Below, piece by piece: positions 15,942-24,695 of a DNA stretch of 33,182 nt. The stretch is from contig JAJRTE010000299.1 in NCBI GenBank assembly GCA_024278455.1, positions 1-33,182 of the forward strand. The letters are read 5' to 3'. Source of the stretch: Myxococcota bacterium. GTDB lineage: Bacteria; Myxococcota_A; UBA796; JAJRTE01. The notes under the pieces were generated by a model. It was not told the origin of the DNA and did not search any database. It worked only from the letters and a program-made list of their open reading frames with translations. Both the position numbers and the translations under genes were made by a program. Position 1 is the first letter of the stretch, and each line of letters starts with the position of its first letter.

Positions 15942-18488
15942 ATGCGGATGCGACGTAGAAGTGCCGGCTCGATTCTGACCCTGCTGCTGGTGTTGAGCTT
16001 CTCCGCCTGTAGCAACCCGTCCTACGACGACGATGCCACAACCGGTCAACCCGCTACCCCATCGCCACATCCGCCGACGCCCACTCCGGCAGCTCCTGCG
16101 TCTCCGACACCTGTACCGGCGCCAACCCCCGCCACGCCGACCTCCCTTCCGGCCACCCCCACTCCGGCCACTTTCCCGACTCCCACGCCCGGGCCGGCGC
16201 CGACGTCCACTCCGGCCACTTTCCCGACGTCCACTCCGGCCACTCTCCCGACTCCCACGCCCGATCCTGCCCAGCGCGATCAGGACGGGGACGGGTTCAG
16301 CCCGGCGGCAGGGGACTGCGACGACGGCGACGCGGCGATCCACCCCGGGGCGGACGAACGGTGCGACGGTGTAGACAACGATTGCGATGGGACCGTGGAC
16401 GAGCATGACGCGATCGACGCGAGCACCTGGTACGCGGACGTTGACGGGGACGGCTACGGGTCGGCCCTCGAGGCGGCAGTTGCGTGCAGCGCGCCCGAGG
16501 GCTACGTGGACGATGCCACCGACTGCGACGACGGGGATCCGGCGATCAACCCCGGGACGGTCTGGTATGCCGACCAGGACGGAGACGGCGACGGGGACCC
16601 CGAGACGACCGTGACACAGTGTGGCGCCCCGGCCGGATACGTTCTTTCTCCTGGGGACTGCGACGACGGCGACCCACAGCTCAACAGTGGCACGGTGTGG
16701 TACGTCGACGACGACACGGACGGGTATGGAACGGACGAGGAGGTCCAGGTGTCGTGCGATGCGCCGGCCGGTGGTGGGGCACTTGTCGCGGGCGACTGCG
16801 ATGACGCCGACGCGACCGTGCACCCTGGCGCGACGGAAGTGTGTGACGGCATCGACCAGGACTGCGACGGCGTGGCGGACGCGGGGGCATGCGATGCGCT
16901 CTACTTCGACGGGGGCGACCGGGTGACCGTACCCTCGTCGAGCGGACTCGACGCATCCACGGCTCTGACCATGGAAGCCTGGTTCAAGTTCACCGAAGAC
17001 CCCTACGCCTGGACCCACAGCAGGGCCTATCTCATCGATCGGGTCTACTCCTACCGGTTGTGGTACTCCCCGACCGGTGACGGCTACTCCATTCCCGACC
17101 AGTTCTTCTGCGACCTGTGGGATTGGATGGGCGTGTACACGCAGCATGAATACTGGGAGACCGATACCTGGTACCACATCGCTTGCGTCTGGGACGGTAC
17201 GATCGCCACGGTCTACGTCAACGGAATCGAAGAGGACAGCGTGACCGTGCAGAGGACGCTGAACCAGGTTGCGAACGATGTCACCCTGGGGTATGGGTAC
17301 GAAGCCGACACCGGCTTCATCGGCCTGGTCGACGAGGTGAGGTTGTGGAACGTTCCCCGGACCGAGGAAGAGATCCGGGCCGGGGTATGCGTGCCGGAGG
17401 AGGATCCTGCCGGCCTCCTCGCCCGTTGGACCTCGACGCCCACGGGGCCGCAGACCATCGAGGACGCCTCGGGTCACGGCCATGCCGGGACGTTGGGAAC
17501 GAGTTCCGCGGTGGAGGACAGCGACCCGTCCTGGTCGCCGGAGGCACCCGAGTGCGACGACATGGAATGGTGCGACGGGATTGACAACGACGGGGATGGA
17601 CTCATCGACGACGAAGACGCCCCGCTCGTCGACGCCGGCACCTGGTACCTCGACGCCGACGGCGACGGCTGGGGCGACTCGAGCACTGCCTTGGCATCCT
17701 GCGCGCCGGTGGAACAGCGCGTAAACCGGGGGGGCGACTGCGACGATTCGGACCCGGCCATTCACCCCGGCATGCCGGAAATCGAGGATGGCATCGACAA
17801 CGACTGCGACGGCAGGGTCGACGAGACCGGCACGTTGCACTTCGATGGTGCCGGGGACTATGTGTACATCGGCGACGACGCGAGCGTGGACATCACCGGT
17901 CCCATCACCATGGAAGCCTGGGTATACGCCGAAGACCCGGACAACGACGAGCCGATTCTGGCCAAGGAGTACAGTAGCGGGCGCCAGCAGTACTGGTTCG
18001 GCGTCTTTTATGGCCACTTCGGGCTACTCATCGGCAACGGCAGCGGGTGGGGGTTGAACGCCAGGGGGAGCGGGAACGTTCCGGCGAACACCTGGACCCA
18101 CCTGGCCAGCGTCTGGACCGGTACGACCTGGTACAACTACCAGGACGGCGTGCTCGTGGGCTCCGGCAGCTACACCACGAGCCCGCCGTCGACCAGCGAA
18201 CCTCTTACCATCGGGATCAACTCGAGCTACGACTACACCGCGTACCGGGGCTATCTTTCCGATGTCCGCCTGTGGAACGTGGCCAGGTCGGGTGCCCAGA
18301 TCGCGGGGCAGCGCTGCGCGTTGACCGACACCTCCGGCCTGGTCGGCCGCTGGTTCCTCGACGACGGAGCGGGGCAGGTGGCGGTCGACGCGTCCGGGAG
18401 TGGAAACGACGGGCGGCTGGGGAGCACTGCCGATGCCGACGATCGCGATCCCACCTGGAACGACGAACCGCCGTTTTGCCGGCAGTAG
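15942..18488 (+). CDS. Lipoprotein with MopE-type metal-binding repeats and two LamG-like domains
   Basis: 848 residues. ATG 15942 follows GGAGG by six bases. Type II signal peptide with lipobox FSAC (Cys23). Residues ~35-115 are a Pro/Thr/Ala linker. From ~118 to 320 come several MopE-like putative metal-binding repeats (DQDGDGFSPAAGDCDDGD, RCDGVDNDCDGTVDE, CDGIDQDCDGVAD), acidic and Cys-rich, likely binding Ca2+ or other metals. A concanavalin-like LamG/laminin-G3 jellyroll follows (residues ~325-520, LTMEAWFKF ... YHIACVWDGT ... GLVDEVRLWNVPRTEEEI), then more metal-binding repeats (~535-625) and a second LamG-like domain (~628-845, ITMEAWVYAED ... THLASVWTGT ... LSDVRLWNVARSG). Predicted surface-anchored, with carbohydrate or protein binding as the probable role. 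Confidence 0.88.
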   Translation: MRMRRRSAGSILTLLLVLSFSACSNPSYDDDATTGQPATPSPHPPTPTPAAPASPTPVPAPTPATPTSLPATPTPATFPTPTPGPAPTSTPATFPTSTPATLPTPTPDPAQRDQDGDGFSPAAGDCDDGDAAIHPGADERCDGVDNDCDGTVDEHDAIDASTWYADVDGDGYGSALEAAVACSAPEGYVDDATDCDDGDPAINPGTVWYADQDGDGDGDPETTVTQCGAPAGYVLSPGDCDDGDPQLNSGTVWYVDDDTDGYGTDEEVQVSCDAPAGGGALVAGDCDDADATVHPGATEVCDGIDQDCDGVADAGACDALYFDGGDRVTVPSSSGLDASTALTMEAWFKFTEDPYAWTHSRAYLIDRVYSYRLWYSPTGDGYSIPDQFFCDLWDWMGVYTQHEYWETDTWYHIACVWDGTIATVYVNGIEEDSVTVQRTLNQVANDVTLGYGYEADTGFIGLVDEVRLWNVPRTEEEIRAGVCVPEEDPAGLLARWTSTPTGPQTIEDASGHGHAGTLGTSSAVEDSDPSWSPEAPECDDMEWCDGIDNDGDGLIDDEDAPLVDAGTWYLDADGDGWGDSSTALASCAPVEQRVNRGGDCDDSDPAIHPGMPEIEDGIDNDCDGRVDETGTLHFDGAGDYVYIGDDASVDITGPITMEAWVYAEDPDNDEPILAKEYSSGRQQYWFGVFYGHFGLLIGNGSGWGLNARGSGNVPANTWTHLASVWTGTTWYNYQDGVLVGSGSYTTSPPSTSEPLTIGINSSYDYTAYRGYLSDVRLWNVARSGAQIAGQRCALTDTSGLVGRWFLDDGAGQVAVDASGSGNDGRLGSTADADDRDPTWNDEPPFCRQ
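16161..16252 (+). repeat. 20-bp repeats in Pro/Thr linker coding DNA
   Basis: ACTCCGGCCACTTTCCCGAC occurs at 16161-16180 and 16209-16228, with a one-base variant at 16233-16252. They encode TPATFPT-like units of the linker and could drive length variation by slippage or recombination. Confidence 0.8.
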
Positions 18489-18648
18489 GCTCTCCCAAAC
18501 GCCTCGCCGTTCGGATACGGCCGGCGGTGGAACGCGGTCGTGCCGGCGGGTGCTTCGCTCGAGTCCCCTGGTGCCCGTGCAACCGGCGCGTGCACACGGC
18601 CGTGTGTCTTCCGTGTCATGGCGTGCCGGCCCGGTCTCGGCCACCAGT

Positions 18649-18685
18649 CCGGTATCCGGTAAACTGGTCCGGTAATCATTACCGG
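18649..18685. promoter_or_regulatory. Operator-like palindrome with CCGGTA iterons
   Basis: CCGGTAATCATTACCGG (18669-18685) is a perfect 17-bp palindrome (8-bp arms, one central base). Two further CCGGTA copies lie at 18649 and 18656. The AT-rich core and short symmetric form suggest a dimeric repressor site more than a terminator. Confidence 0.45.
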
Positions 18686-18748
18686 TCAACAGGAAAGCCT
18701 GCGCCGTCGTTTCCGCGCCCTCTCCGGGTCGGACTGTTCTGAGCGACA

Positions 18749-18768
18749 CCGGAATACCGGCATTCCGG
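18749..18768. repeat. Inverted repeat CCGGAAT-N6-ATTCCGG
   Basis: Perfect 7-bp arms around ACCGGC, 63 bp right of the operator-like palindrome and sharing CCGG-type ends. Possible second operator or weak hairpin; no T-tract. Confidence 0.4.
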
Positions 18769-19082
18769 GCTGGCGCCGGGCGCGCGTGCCCCTCGTATCC
18801 CACCCCGTGCTGTCCTGGACCGCAACTTGCTTTTCCGTCGTACATTCATCAGGTTGCGACTCAGGAGATGCTGACCGTGGGAGCGCAGCGCTCGCGAAGG
18901 CGTGCCCCCATGCGGCCGCGGAGCGCGCCGTTCCCGGGTGTGAGCAGGACATGGGTGATCAGTGTCGGCCGCGGACCACGGCCTGGAACGTCGCCCCGGG
19001 CGTGGAGGGTACGTCGTGAGGCCATGGCCCGGGTTCGCGGACCGATGGTGTGTCGTTCGTCGATCACTCCAGGAGGTGTGTG

Positions 19083-20750
19083 ATGAAAAAGCGGTTGCTT
19101 CTGGTGGTTCCCGGGAACCACGCGGTCAACTACGTGGACCTTCCACACGTGGCACATCTCACCAGGAAGAAAGCCGTGTTCTTCAACGGGAGCCTGGGAG
19201 TCCTGGCCGCCTTGACGCCTCCTGAGTTCGAGATCGAGATCGTCCACGAGAACGTATCGCCCATCGATTTCCGCCGGCACTACGACATCGTGGGTATCAC
19301 CGGGTTCCCGACGCAGATAGCGAGAGCACGGGAGATCGCGGAGCGATTCAAGAAAAGTGGCGCGCTGGTCGTGTGCGGAGGCGCTTCGGTCACCGTGAGC
19401 GCCGAGAGGTGGCGGCCCTTTTCCGACGTGCTCTTCATCGGCGAGGCGGAGCGCACCTGGCCGCGTTTCCTGCAGGACTACCTGGCCGGGCGCCACCAGG
19501 ACGAGTACCGCGACACGGAACGATTCGACCTCTCGATCGTGCCGCCGGTGGACTACAGGGGCATGCCGGCGAAAGACAGGAAGGCTTTCTTCGGGGCCAT
19601 CGTGCAGCACAGTCGTGGTTGTCCATACGACTGCGAGTTTTGCGACGTCATCGTCTATATCGGCAGGAAAGTCCGCTTCAAGCCCGACGACGTTGTCATG
19701 CAGGACATCGAAAGCTACTACCGCATGGGCGTGAAGACGATCTTTTTCGCCGACGACAACCTTGGAATCAACCGGAAAAAGACGATGTCGTTGCTTCGCA
19801 AAGTGCGCGCGTGGAACCAGTCGAAGCGGCGGCCGGTCACCTTCGCCGGGTCGGTGTCGATCGAACGGGCGAGCGATGAGGAGTTCATCGAACTCGCTGT
19901 CGAGGCGGGGCTGACTCGAGTATCCATCGGGATAGAAAGTCCGAATCCGGAGAGTCTCGAGGAAGCGGGCAAGCGGCAGAACCTTCGCGGGGACCTGATC
20001 GAAGGGATCCGCACGTTCCAGCGGCATGGGATCTTGGTCCAGGCAGGGTGCATGGTCGGGTTCGACCATGACGACCTGTCGATCTTCCAGAGGCAGTATG
20101 ATTTCTTCACCGAGGCGGGTGTCGGGGCGGTGAACGTCTTTCCACTGCAGGCCCCGGACGGGACGGCTCTCAAGGCGAGGCTCATCCGGGAGGGGCGCTA
20201 CATCGACATGGAGACGGCGGCGAGCCGTCCCGGGTTCGACGGCAGAATGCCGAAGGCGCGAACCGTCCTCAACACGTTCACCGTGGTCCCGAAGCAATTC
20301 AGCGTGGCACAGCTCCAGCAGGGAACTCTCTGGCTGCTCTGGCAGTTCTACCGGATGCCCTCTTTCGTGGAACGGTTCATCTCCTTTTTCGACACCTTTG
20401 AACGATCGCCCAAGAAAGACCGTCTCAACATCCCGAAGACCCTTCCGGACCGCGAAGGGCTGGGGATCCTGGCTCGAGTCGTCGGGGACGCCGTTGTCAG
20501 GGGAACCGCCGAGGAACGGTCGGCGTTGCGCGAACTCTTCGCCGCTGCAAAAGCCTCCTCGCACCCGCAGCGGTTCCCCATCGCGGTGACCGGGTACCTG
20601 ACGGCGAAGAACATGATTGCCACCTTGCGCGAGGACTATCCTGACATCGCAGGCATCTCCTATCCTCTGCCATCCGCCGGGTCCGTACACTGGCAAGTGC
20701 TCGAGGGCTCCGCCGGCACCGCGGCCGGTGTCGCCGGGGCTGCTGGCTGA
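19083..20750 (+). CDS. B12-binding-domain radical SAM protein with DUF4070-like C-terminus
   Basis: 555 residues. ATG 19083 sits behind a near-perfect AGGAGGT. The N-terminal ~130 residues form a cobalamin-binding-type Rossmann domain (HYDIVGITGFPTQIARAREIAERF ending in VVCGGASVT). The radical SAM core carries the 4Fe-4S motif C180-x3-C184-x2-C187 (RGCPYDCEFCD), then IFFADDNLGIN and SIGIESPNPESL. From ~320, VGFDHDDLSIFQRQYDFF and PLQAPDGTALKARLIREGRY match the DUF4070 family, which includes cobalamin-dependent methylases such as the hopanoid C-2 methylase HpnP. The substrate here is unknown: no hopanoid genes are in the window, so no symbol is given. The final ~80 residues are Ala/Gly-rich. 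Confidence 0.9.
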   Translation: MKKRLLLVVPGNHAVNYVDLPHVAHLTRKKAVFFNGSLGVLAALTPPEFEIEIVHENVSPIDFRRHYDIVGITGFPTQIARAREIAERFKKSGALVVCGGASVTVSAERWRPFSDVLFIGEAERTWPRFLQDYLAGRHQDEYRDTERFDLSIVPPVDYRGMPAKDRKAFFGAIVQHSRGCPYDCEFCDVIVYIGRKVRFKPDDVVMQDIESYYRMGVKTIFFADDNLGINRKKTMSLLRKVRAWNQSKRRPVTFAGSVSIERASDEEFIELAVEAGLTRVSIGIESPNPESLEEAGKRQNLRGDLIEGIRTFQRHGILVQAGCMVGFDHDDLSIFQRQYDFFTEAGVGAVNVFPLQAPDGTALKARLIREGRYIDMETAASRPGFDGRMPKARTVLNTFTVVPKQFSVAQLQQGTLWLLWQFYRMPSFVERFISFFDTFERSPKKDRLNIPKTLPDREGLGILARVVGDAVVRGTAEERSALRELFAAAKASSHPQRFPIAVTGYLTAKNMIATLREDYPDIAGISYPLPSAGSVHWQVLEGSAGTAAGVAGAAG

Positions 20751-20771
20751 GTGCGCCCGGCCCCCCCTTGT

Positions 20772-20806
20772 CCTCCCGGAGGCGGGAGGGTGTGTCGCCT
20801 CCCACC
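20772..20806 (+). terminator. Candidate terminator hairpin after the radical SAM gene
   Basis: CCTCCCG-GAGG-CGGGAGG (20772-20789) is a perfect 7-bp stem. An alternative stem pairs GGAGGC with GCCTCC further right (to ~20802), and ACTTTT follows at about 20807. The T-tract is weak. Confidence 0.35.
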
Positions 20807-20911
20807 ACTTTTCCGCCGGTCTTGCCGGCCCCGGGGGCCATCACAGGGGTGCGCCCGAAGGCTGCCGACTTTTCGATCTATCCCCCGCCTGGTCCGCCGC
20901 AATCGCCGGGG

Positions 20912-20940
20912 TCGACGTCGCGCGCGGAATCATCTATAAC
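20912..20940 (+). promoter_or_regulatory. Candidate sigma70 promoter of the S46 peptidase operon
   Basis: TCGACG (20912-20917), a 17-bp spacer, and TATAAC (20935-20940; five of six). The predicted transcription start is about 45 bp before ATG 20992. The best sigma70-like match I found in the window. Confidence 0.55.
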
Positions 20941-20991
20941 TAGGCGACTCAGGCAACCAGCAACCCCATAACCAATCAGGAACTCGACATC

Positions 20992-23178
20992 ATGCAACAA
21001 CTCAACGACTCCAGACGAACAAGGCGCCTCCTCGTCGCAGCTTGGACTGTCCTCGTGGTGTCCGTCGCACCGGCGAGCCGTGCCGAGGAGGGCATGTGGC
21101 TTCCCGACCAGGTGCCGGCCCTCGGCGAACGCCTGCAATCCATGGGGCTCGAGGTGCCTCCAGAGGCTTTCCGAGACTTCGAAAAGGGTCCCGTGGCCGC
21201 GACCCTCGAAATGATGGGGGGCACCACCTCGTTCATCTCCCCGACCGGGCTCATCCTCACCAACCACCACGTGGCCTACGACGCCATTCGCGAAAACAGC
21301 ACCCCCGAGCACGACTATCTCGCAAACGGCTTCCTCGCTGCAACGCGCGAAGAGGAACTCTCGGTGCCAAGCTATCGCGCGACCAGGGTCATGTCCATGA
21401 CCGATGTGACCACCGAAGTCCTCGCCGCGATACCCGAAGGCGCGGATGACAAGACGCGGCACGACGCGATCGAGAAAATTTCCAAGAAACTGGTCGCCGA
21501 ATGCGAGAAAGACTCGGGCTTCCGCTGCACGACCGCTACCATGTCTGGCGGGCTGCAGTACTACCTCATCGCCGGCCTCGAATTCCGGGACATACGGATC
21601 GTGTACGCGCCGCCGAGCGCGGTGGGGAATTTCGGGGGTGACATCGACAACTTCGTGTGGCCACGCCACACCGGAGACTTCTCGATCATGCGTGTCTACG
21701 TCGGTCCTGACGGCAAACCCGCGGACTACTCCACGGACAACGTGCCCTACCAGCCCCCGGTCTACCTCGAGCAGGCCTCCACGACCCTCGAGGAGGGCGA
21801 CTTGACCCTCACCATGGGATTCCCGGGACGAACACGGCGGTACCAGACATCCGCTCAGATCGCCTTCTTCCGAGAGGTCTACTACCCCGCGGTCATCGCC
21901 TACGTCTCCGACTGGTTGAACGTGATCGATACCGCGTCGGAGACCAACCGGGAGCGGGAAATCCGTCTCGCCTCCACCCGTGAGGGCCTGGCCAACGCTC
22001 TGAAGAACTTCCAGGGCAAGCTCATCGGGCTCGACGCCGTCAGGCTGATCGAAAAACGCAGGGAGGACGATGCCGCGCTGAGCGCCTGGATCCAGGCCGA
22101 CCCCGCCCGCAAGGCGAAATACGGCACGGTGCTCGAGGAGATCGCCCAACTCACCCAACAAGCGCGCGAGGACTTCCCCCTCGAGCTGGCACTCAGACGG
22201 ATGCAGCGAAGCTCGACCATGCTGAGCACCGCGATGGGGCTGGTCCGGCTCGCCGGAGAATTGCAGAAGCCGGACATGGAGCGCGACCCGGGATTCATGG
22301 AGCGCAATCTTCCCAGGTGGCGCAAGCGCCTCGAACTCATGCAGCCGGACCTGGATCCGGAGGTCGACCGCATCTTGCTGGACCATGCGATTCGGGCCGC
22401 CCTCGTTCTGCCCGAAGGCAAGCGTATCGACGCCGTGGACACCCATTTCGCGGCCGGTTCGGCGTCGGCCCGGGAAAAACGGATCCAGAAGACCCTGGAC
22501 AAGTGGTACCGGCAAACCCGGCTCACCGACCTGGAGTACAGGCTAGCCCTGTTCGACGGAGGCACCGAGGCCATCGAGGCCAGCGACGATCCGTTCCTCC
22601 AGTTCGCACGGGAACTGCTCCCACTGGCCGAGTCTCGAAAAGAGATCGCCGCCCAGCGCGACGGCGCGGCCAGCCGCCTCATGCCCCTCCTGCTCGAGGC
22701 CAGGCAAGCGTTCGAACCTGGTCTGATGTACCCAGACGCCAATTCCACGCTCCGGATAAGCTACGGCGAGGTCCGGGGATACTGGCAGCGGGACGCCGTC
22801 TGGCTCAGCCCCTTCACCACCCTGGCCGGCGTCCTCGAGAAAGAGGCCGGACAGGAGCCGTTCGCAAGCCCCGAGTCCCTTCTCGAGGCCATTCCCGGCT
22901 ACGAGGAACTACGGATAAATATGGTCACCACCAACGACACCACGGGCGGGAACTCCGGCAGTCCCTTGATCAACAGCCGCGGTGAACTCGTGGGCCTGCT
23001 CTTCGATGGCAACTACGAAGGTACGTGCGACGATTTCGTGTTCTGGGACGAAAAGGGACGCTCCATCTCCGTGGACCTGCGATACATCATCTGGTTCCTC
23101 GAGGAAGTGGCGCACGCAGACGCACTGCTCGAGGAGTTGAACTGGTCCTCGAGCCGATTCCGCGCGGAAGCGCCGTGA
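20992..23178 (+). CDS. S46 family dipeptidyl-peptidase (DPP7/DPP11-like)
   Basis: 728 residues, typical S46 length. These exported serine exopeptidases release dipeptides from peptide N-termini in the periplasm. Signal peptide residues 1-31 (cleavage near ASRA). Chymotrypsin-like triad: His in TNHH (91-93), Asp in GGDIDN (around 217-219, within the family block ending PRHTGDF), Ser655 in GGNSGSP. The residue in the specificity position of FDGN is Gly673; DPP11 enzymes, which prefer Asp/Glu, have Arg there, so a DPP7-like preference for hydrophobic P1 residues is the better guess. The helical lid domain between (~270-570) is intact. The stop overlaps the next start (TGATG). Confidence 0.94.
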   Translation: MQQLNDSRRTRRLLVAAWTVLVVSVAPASRAEEGMWLPDQVPALGERLQSMGLEVPPEAFRDFEKGPVAATLEMMGGTTSFISPTGLILTNHHVAYDAIRENSTPEHDYLANGFLAATREEELSVPSYRATRVMSMTDVTTEVLAAIPEGADDKTRHDAIEKISKKLVAECEKDSGFRCTTATMSGGLQYYLIAGLEFRDIRIVYAPPSAVGNFGGDIDNFVWPRHTGDFSIMRVYVGPDGKPADYSTDNVPYQPPVYLEQASTTLEEGDLTLTMGFPGRTRRYQTSAQIAFFREVYYPAVIAYVSDWLNVIDTASETNREREIRLASTREGLANALKNFQGKLIGLDAVRLIEKRREDDAALSAWIQADPARKAKYGTVLEEIAQLTQQAREDFPLELALRRMQRSSTMLSTAMGLVRLAGELQKPDMERDPGFMERNLPRWRKRLELMQPDLDPEVDRILLDHAIRAALVLPEGKRIDAVDTHFAAGSASAREKRIQKTLDKWYRQTRLTDLEYRLALFDGGTEAIEASDDPFLQFARELLPLAESRKEIAAQRDGAASRLMPLLLEARQAFEPGLMYPDANSTLRISYGEVRGYWQRDAVWLSPFTTLAGVLEKEAGQEPFASPESLLEAIPGYEELRINMVTTNDTTGGNSGSPLINSRGELVGLLFDGNYEGTCDDFVFWDEKGRSISVDLRYIIWFLEEVAHADALLEELNWSSSRFRAEAP

Positions 23179-23807
23179 TGGACAAGCGGGAGCGGCCGGC
23201 GAGCGCCGGGGGAAGGGGCGGTGGCGCATCCCCGGCCCGTGTCCTTTCCCTTGGCCGCTGTCTGTTTCGATACCGTTCGTGGACCGCTCTTCCGTTGGTA
23301 GCGTTCGCTGCCAGCCTGTTGGTGACGGGCGCAGATCGGTTCGATCCCGGCGGGCTGCTCGCGACCATCTGTCATGGCCTGTCCCCGCTGCTGGTCATCA
23401 CGGGCGTGACGCTTCGTGTCGCGACGTTGGCCCGGGTCCCGGCGGGTGCCTGCGGCCGGGGCCGGCGTCTCTCCGCCCCCGTCCTCGTGACCTGGGGGAC
23501 CTACGCATGGACTCGCAACCCGCTGTATCTCGGGAACTTCCTCCTCGTGTGCGGCCTGCTTTGCGAAGTCGGGTCCGCGCTTCTCGCCGCGGTCGTGATT
23601 CCGTTCTTCGCCGTACAGTATGGCGCGATCGTCGTGGCCGAGGAGGCTTTTCTGCGAGACCGGCACGGGGCGGCATTCGATGAATGGGCTGCTCGAGTGC
23701 CGAGGTGGCTGCCTCGAGTGGGTCGTCGCGCGCGGGATGGGGCACGACGGGGGGCGAAGCTGGGCCCGGAGCCAGGCGATCGCCTGCCGCGTCCTTCTGC
23801 CGTCTAG
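23178..23807 (+). CDS. Isoprenylcysteine carboxyl methyltransferase-like membrane protein
   Basis: 209 residues. The start overlaps the peptidase stop (TGATG at 23176-23180), so it is translationally coupled. Hydrophobic segments at ~36-52, 60-78 and 117-150. The SAM-binding region of the ICMT/PEMT family is present: TRNPLYLGN (112-120), then AEEAFLRDRHGAAFDEW (154-170) and VPRWLP. Bacterial members methylate lipids or small molecules or have no known substrate; true isoprenylcysteine methylation is not implied. The C-terminal ~30 residues are Arg/Gly/Pro-rich and look like poorly conserved tail. Confidence 0.85.
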   Translation: MDKRERPASAGGRGGGASPARVLSLGRCLFRYRSWTALPLVAFAASLLVTGADRFDPGGLLATICHGLSPLLVITGVTLRVATLARVPAGACGRGRRLSAPVLVTWGTYAWTRNPLYLGNFLLVCGLLCEVGSALLAAVVIPFFAVQYGAIVVAEEAFLRDRHGAAFDEWAARVPRWLPRVGRRARDGARRGAKLGPEPGDRLPRPSAV

Positions 23808-24062
23808 GGAGCTGTCGCTCGGGACGCCGACACCTGGTTCGCTGCGCTCGGGGGTCTGCTTGCGGTCCGGTGGTGGACGCAGGTGTCTGTCAGGACCGGT
23901 GTTCCCGCACAACCGGGTGCCGCCGAGCTTCCGGCGGACACGGCCGTGTGGAGCGGGGCCTCGCACCCCTGGATCCCCGGGGTCTTTGGCGCCCTCCTCG
24001 GCACCTACCTGGCCCTGCGCCTGGCGAGACGGCTCGGGCAACGCGGAGGACGGCGGCGATGA
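23808..24062 (+). CDS. Orphan ORF directly after a stop, probable small membrane protein
   Basis: In the same frame as the preceding gene, immediately after its TAG, 84 coding-like codons run to TGA 24060-24062 without an ATG; the only common alternative start is GTG 23883 (59 residues). It shows two hydrophobic stretches (WFAALGGLLAV and PWIPGVFGALLGTYLAL) and a basic tail (LARRLGQRGGRRR). The stop overlaps the next ATG (ATGA), suggesting it is translated. Options: a real protein from GTG 23883, a read-through extension of the methyltransferase, or a gene damaged at its 5' end. Confidence 0.35.
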   Translation, partial: GAVARDADTWFAALGGLLAVRWWTQVSVRTGVPAQPGAAELPADTAVWSGASHPWIPGVFGALLGTYLALRLARRLGQRGGRRR

Positions 24063-24499
24063 TGGGTCTTCACCCGCTTTTCCGGGGTGGCAAGCGACGG
24101 GAGAAGCGCTCTGGCTGGGAGGGGGTGAGGCTGCGGCCGTCGCGAACCTGGTGGTCCACCAGCGATCCCGGTGACCCCGACTTTACCCTGGCGTTCTCTC
24201 TCGAGCCGGGCACTCGAGTCACCGTCCAGACCGTGCTCCCGTTGCGTTTCCTCCAGCGTGTGGTTGGCAAGCCCCTCGACGTCACCCTGGCCCGATCCCG
24301 GTCCGGCACCGGCTGGACCCTCACCGTCGTGCTGGGGCTCACGGCCGTGCACGATCTGGCCGGGCGGCGGTTCGACCGGTGGCTCAAGGAACTCGTGGTG
24401 GTTCGCGCGTGCGGTCCCCTGGGGTCGCATGCGGACCGAGAGGGGAGCAGGGTGGGGCGGTGCCGCACCGGCAGGGTGCTGGTGGTGCCTCGAGCATGA
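24059..24499 (+). CDS. Hypothetical protein, last gene of the S46 operon
   Basis: 146 residues from ATG 24059, which overlaps the upstream TGA (ATGATG; ATG 24062 is equally possible). No family recognised. The N-terminus is basic, the middle is beta-like (DFTLAFSLEPGTRVTVQTVLPL) and the C-terminal half is Arg/Gly/Val-rich; no signal peptide or membrane segment. A strong intrinsic terminator follows directly, which supports a real 3' gene end here. Confidence 0.6.
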   Translation: MMGLHPLFRGGKRREKRSGWEGVRLRPSRTWWSTSDPGDPDFTLAFSLEPGTRVTVQTVLPLRFLQRVVGKPLDVTLARSRSGTGWTLTVVLGLTAVHDLAGRRFDRWLKELVVVRACGPLGSHADREGSRVGRCRTGRVLVVPRA

Positions 24500-24536
24500 G
24501 TTCCCGGGGTGAGGGGCTGACGAGAACTCTTTTTTT
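24498..24536 (+). terminator. Intrinsic terminator
   Basis: GAGTTC (24498-24503) pairs perfectly with GAACTC (24524-24529), followed at once by T7 (24530-24536). The loop is 20 nt. It begins within the stop codon of the preceding gene. Confidence 0.6.
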
Positions 24537-24695
24537 CGCCAGCAACGGCAGGTTTATCGGACGCGATCCCGGATGAACCACTTCGCCTGACCCGGAGTAG
24601 ATCGCCTCAGCCGCTCTCTCGAGGATCACGTGCACCGGTCTGTGACAAGACGGCGTTGGACCTCTGGTACCGTCGCAGATGGTATCCAGGCGCGG

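Larger units (their letters stand above)
18489..19082. other. 594-bp gene-free region with clustered inverted repeats
   Basis: Small ORFs here lack coding character or ribosome sites. The notable content is the palindromes listed separately (18649-18685 and 18749-18768). It separates the LamG lipoprotein from the radical SAM gene, whose AGGAGGT Shine-Dalgarno lies at the right end. Confidence 0.6.

Noticed and set aside
15750..18017. 755-codon open frame on the minus strand
   Set aside because: Antisense to the MopE/LamG lipoprotein; Val/Arg/Gly-rich shadow of the Asp-rich repeats.
20878..22515. 545-codon open frame on the minus strand
   Set aside because: Antisense to the S46 peptidase, whose catalytic motifs are unmistakable; a high-GC shadow frame.
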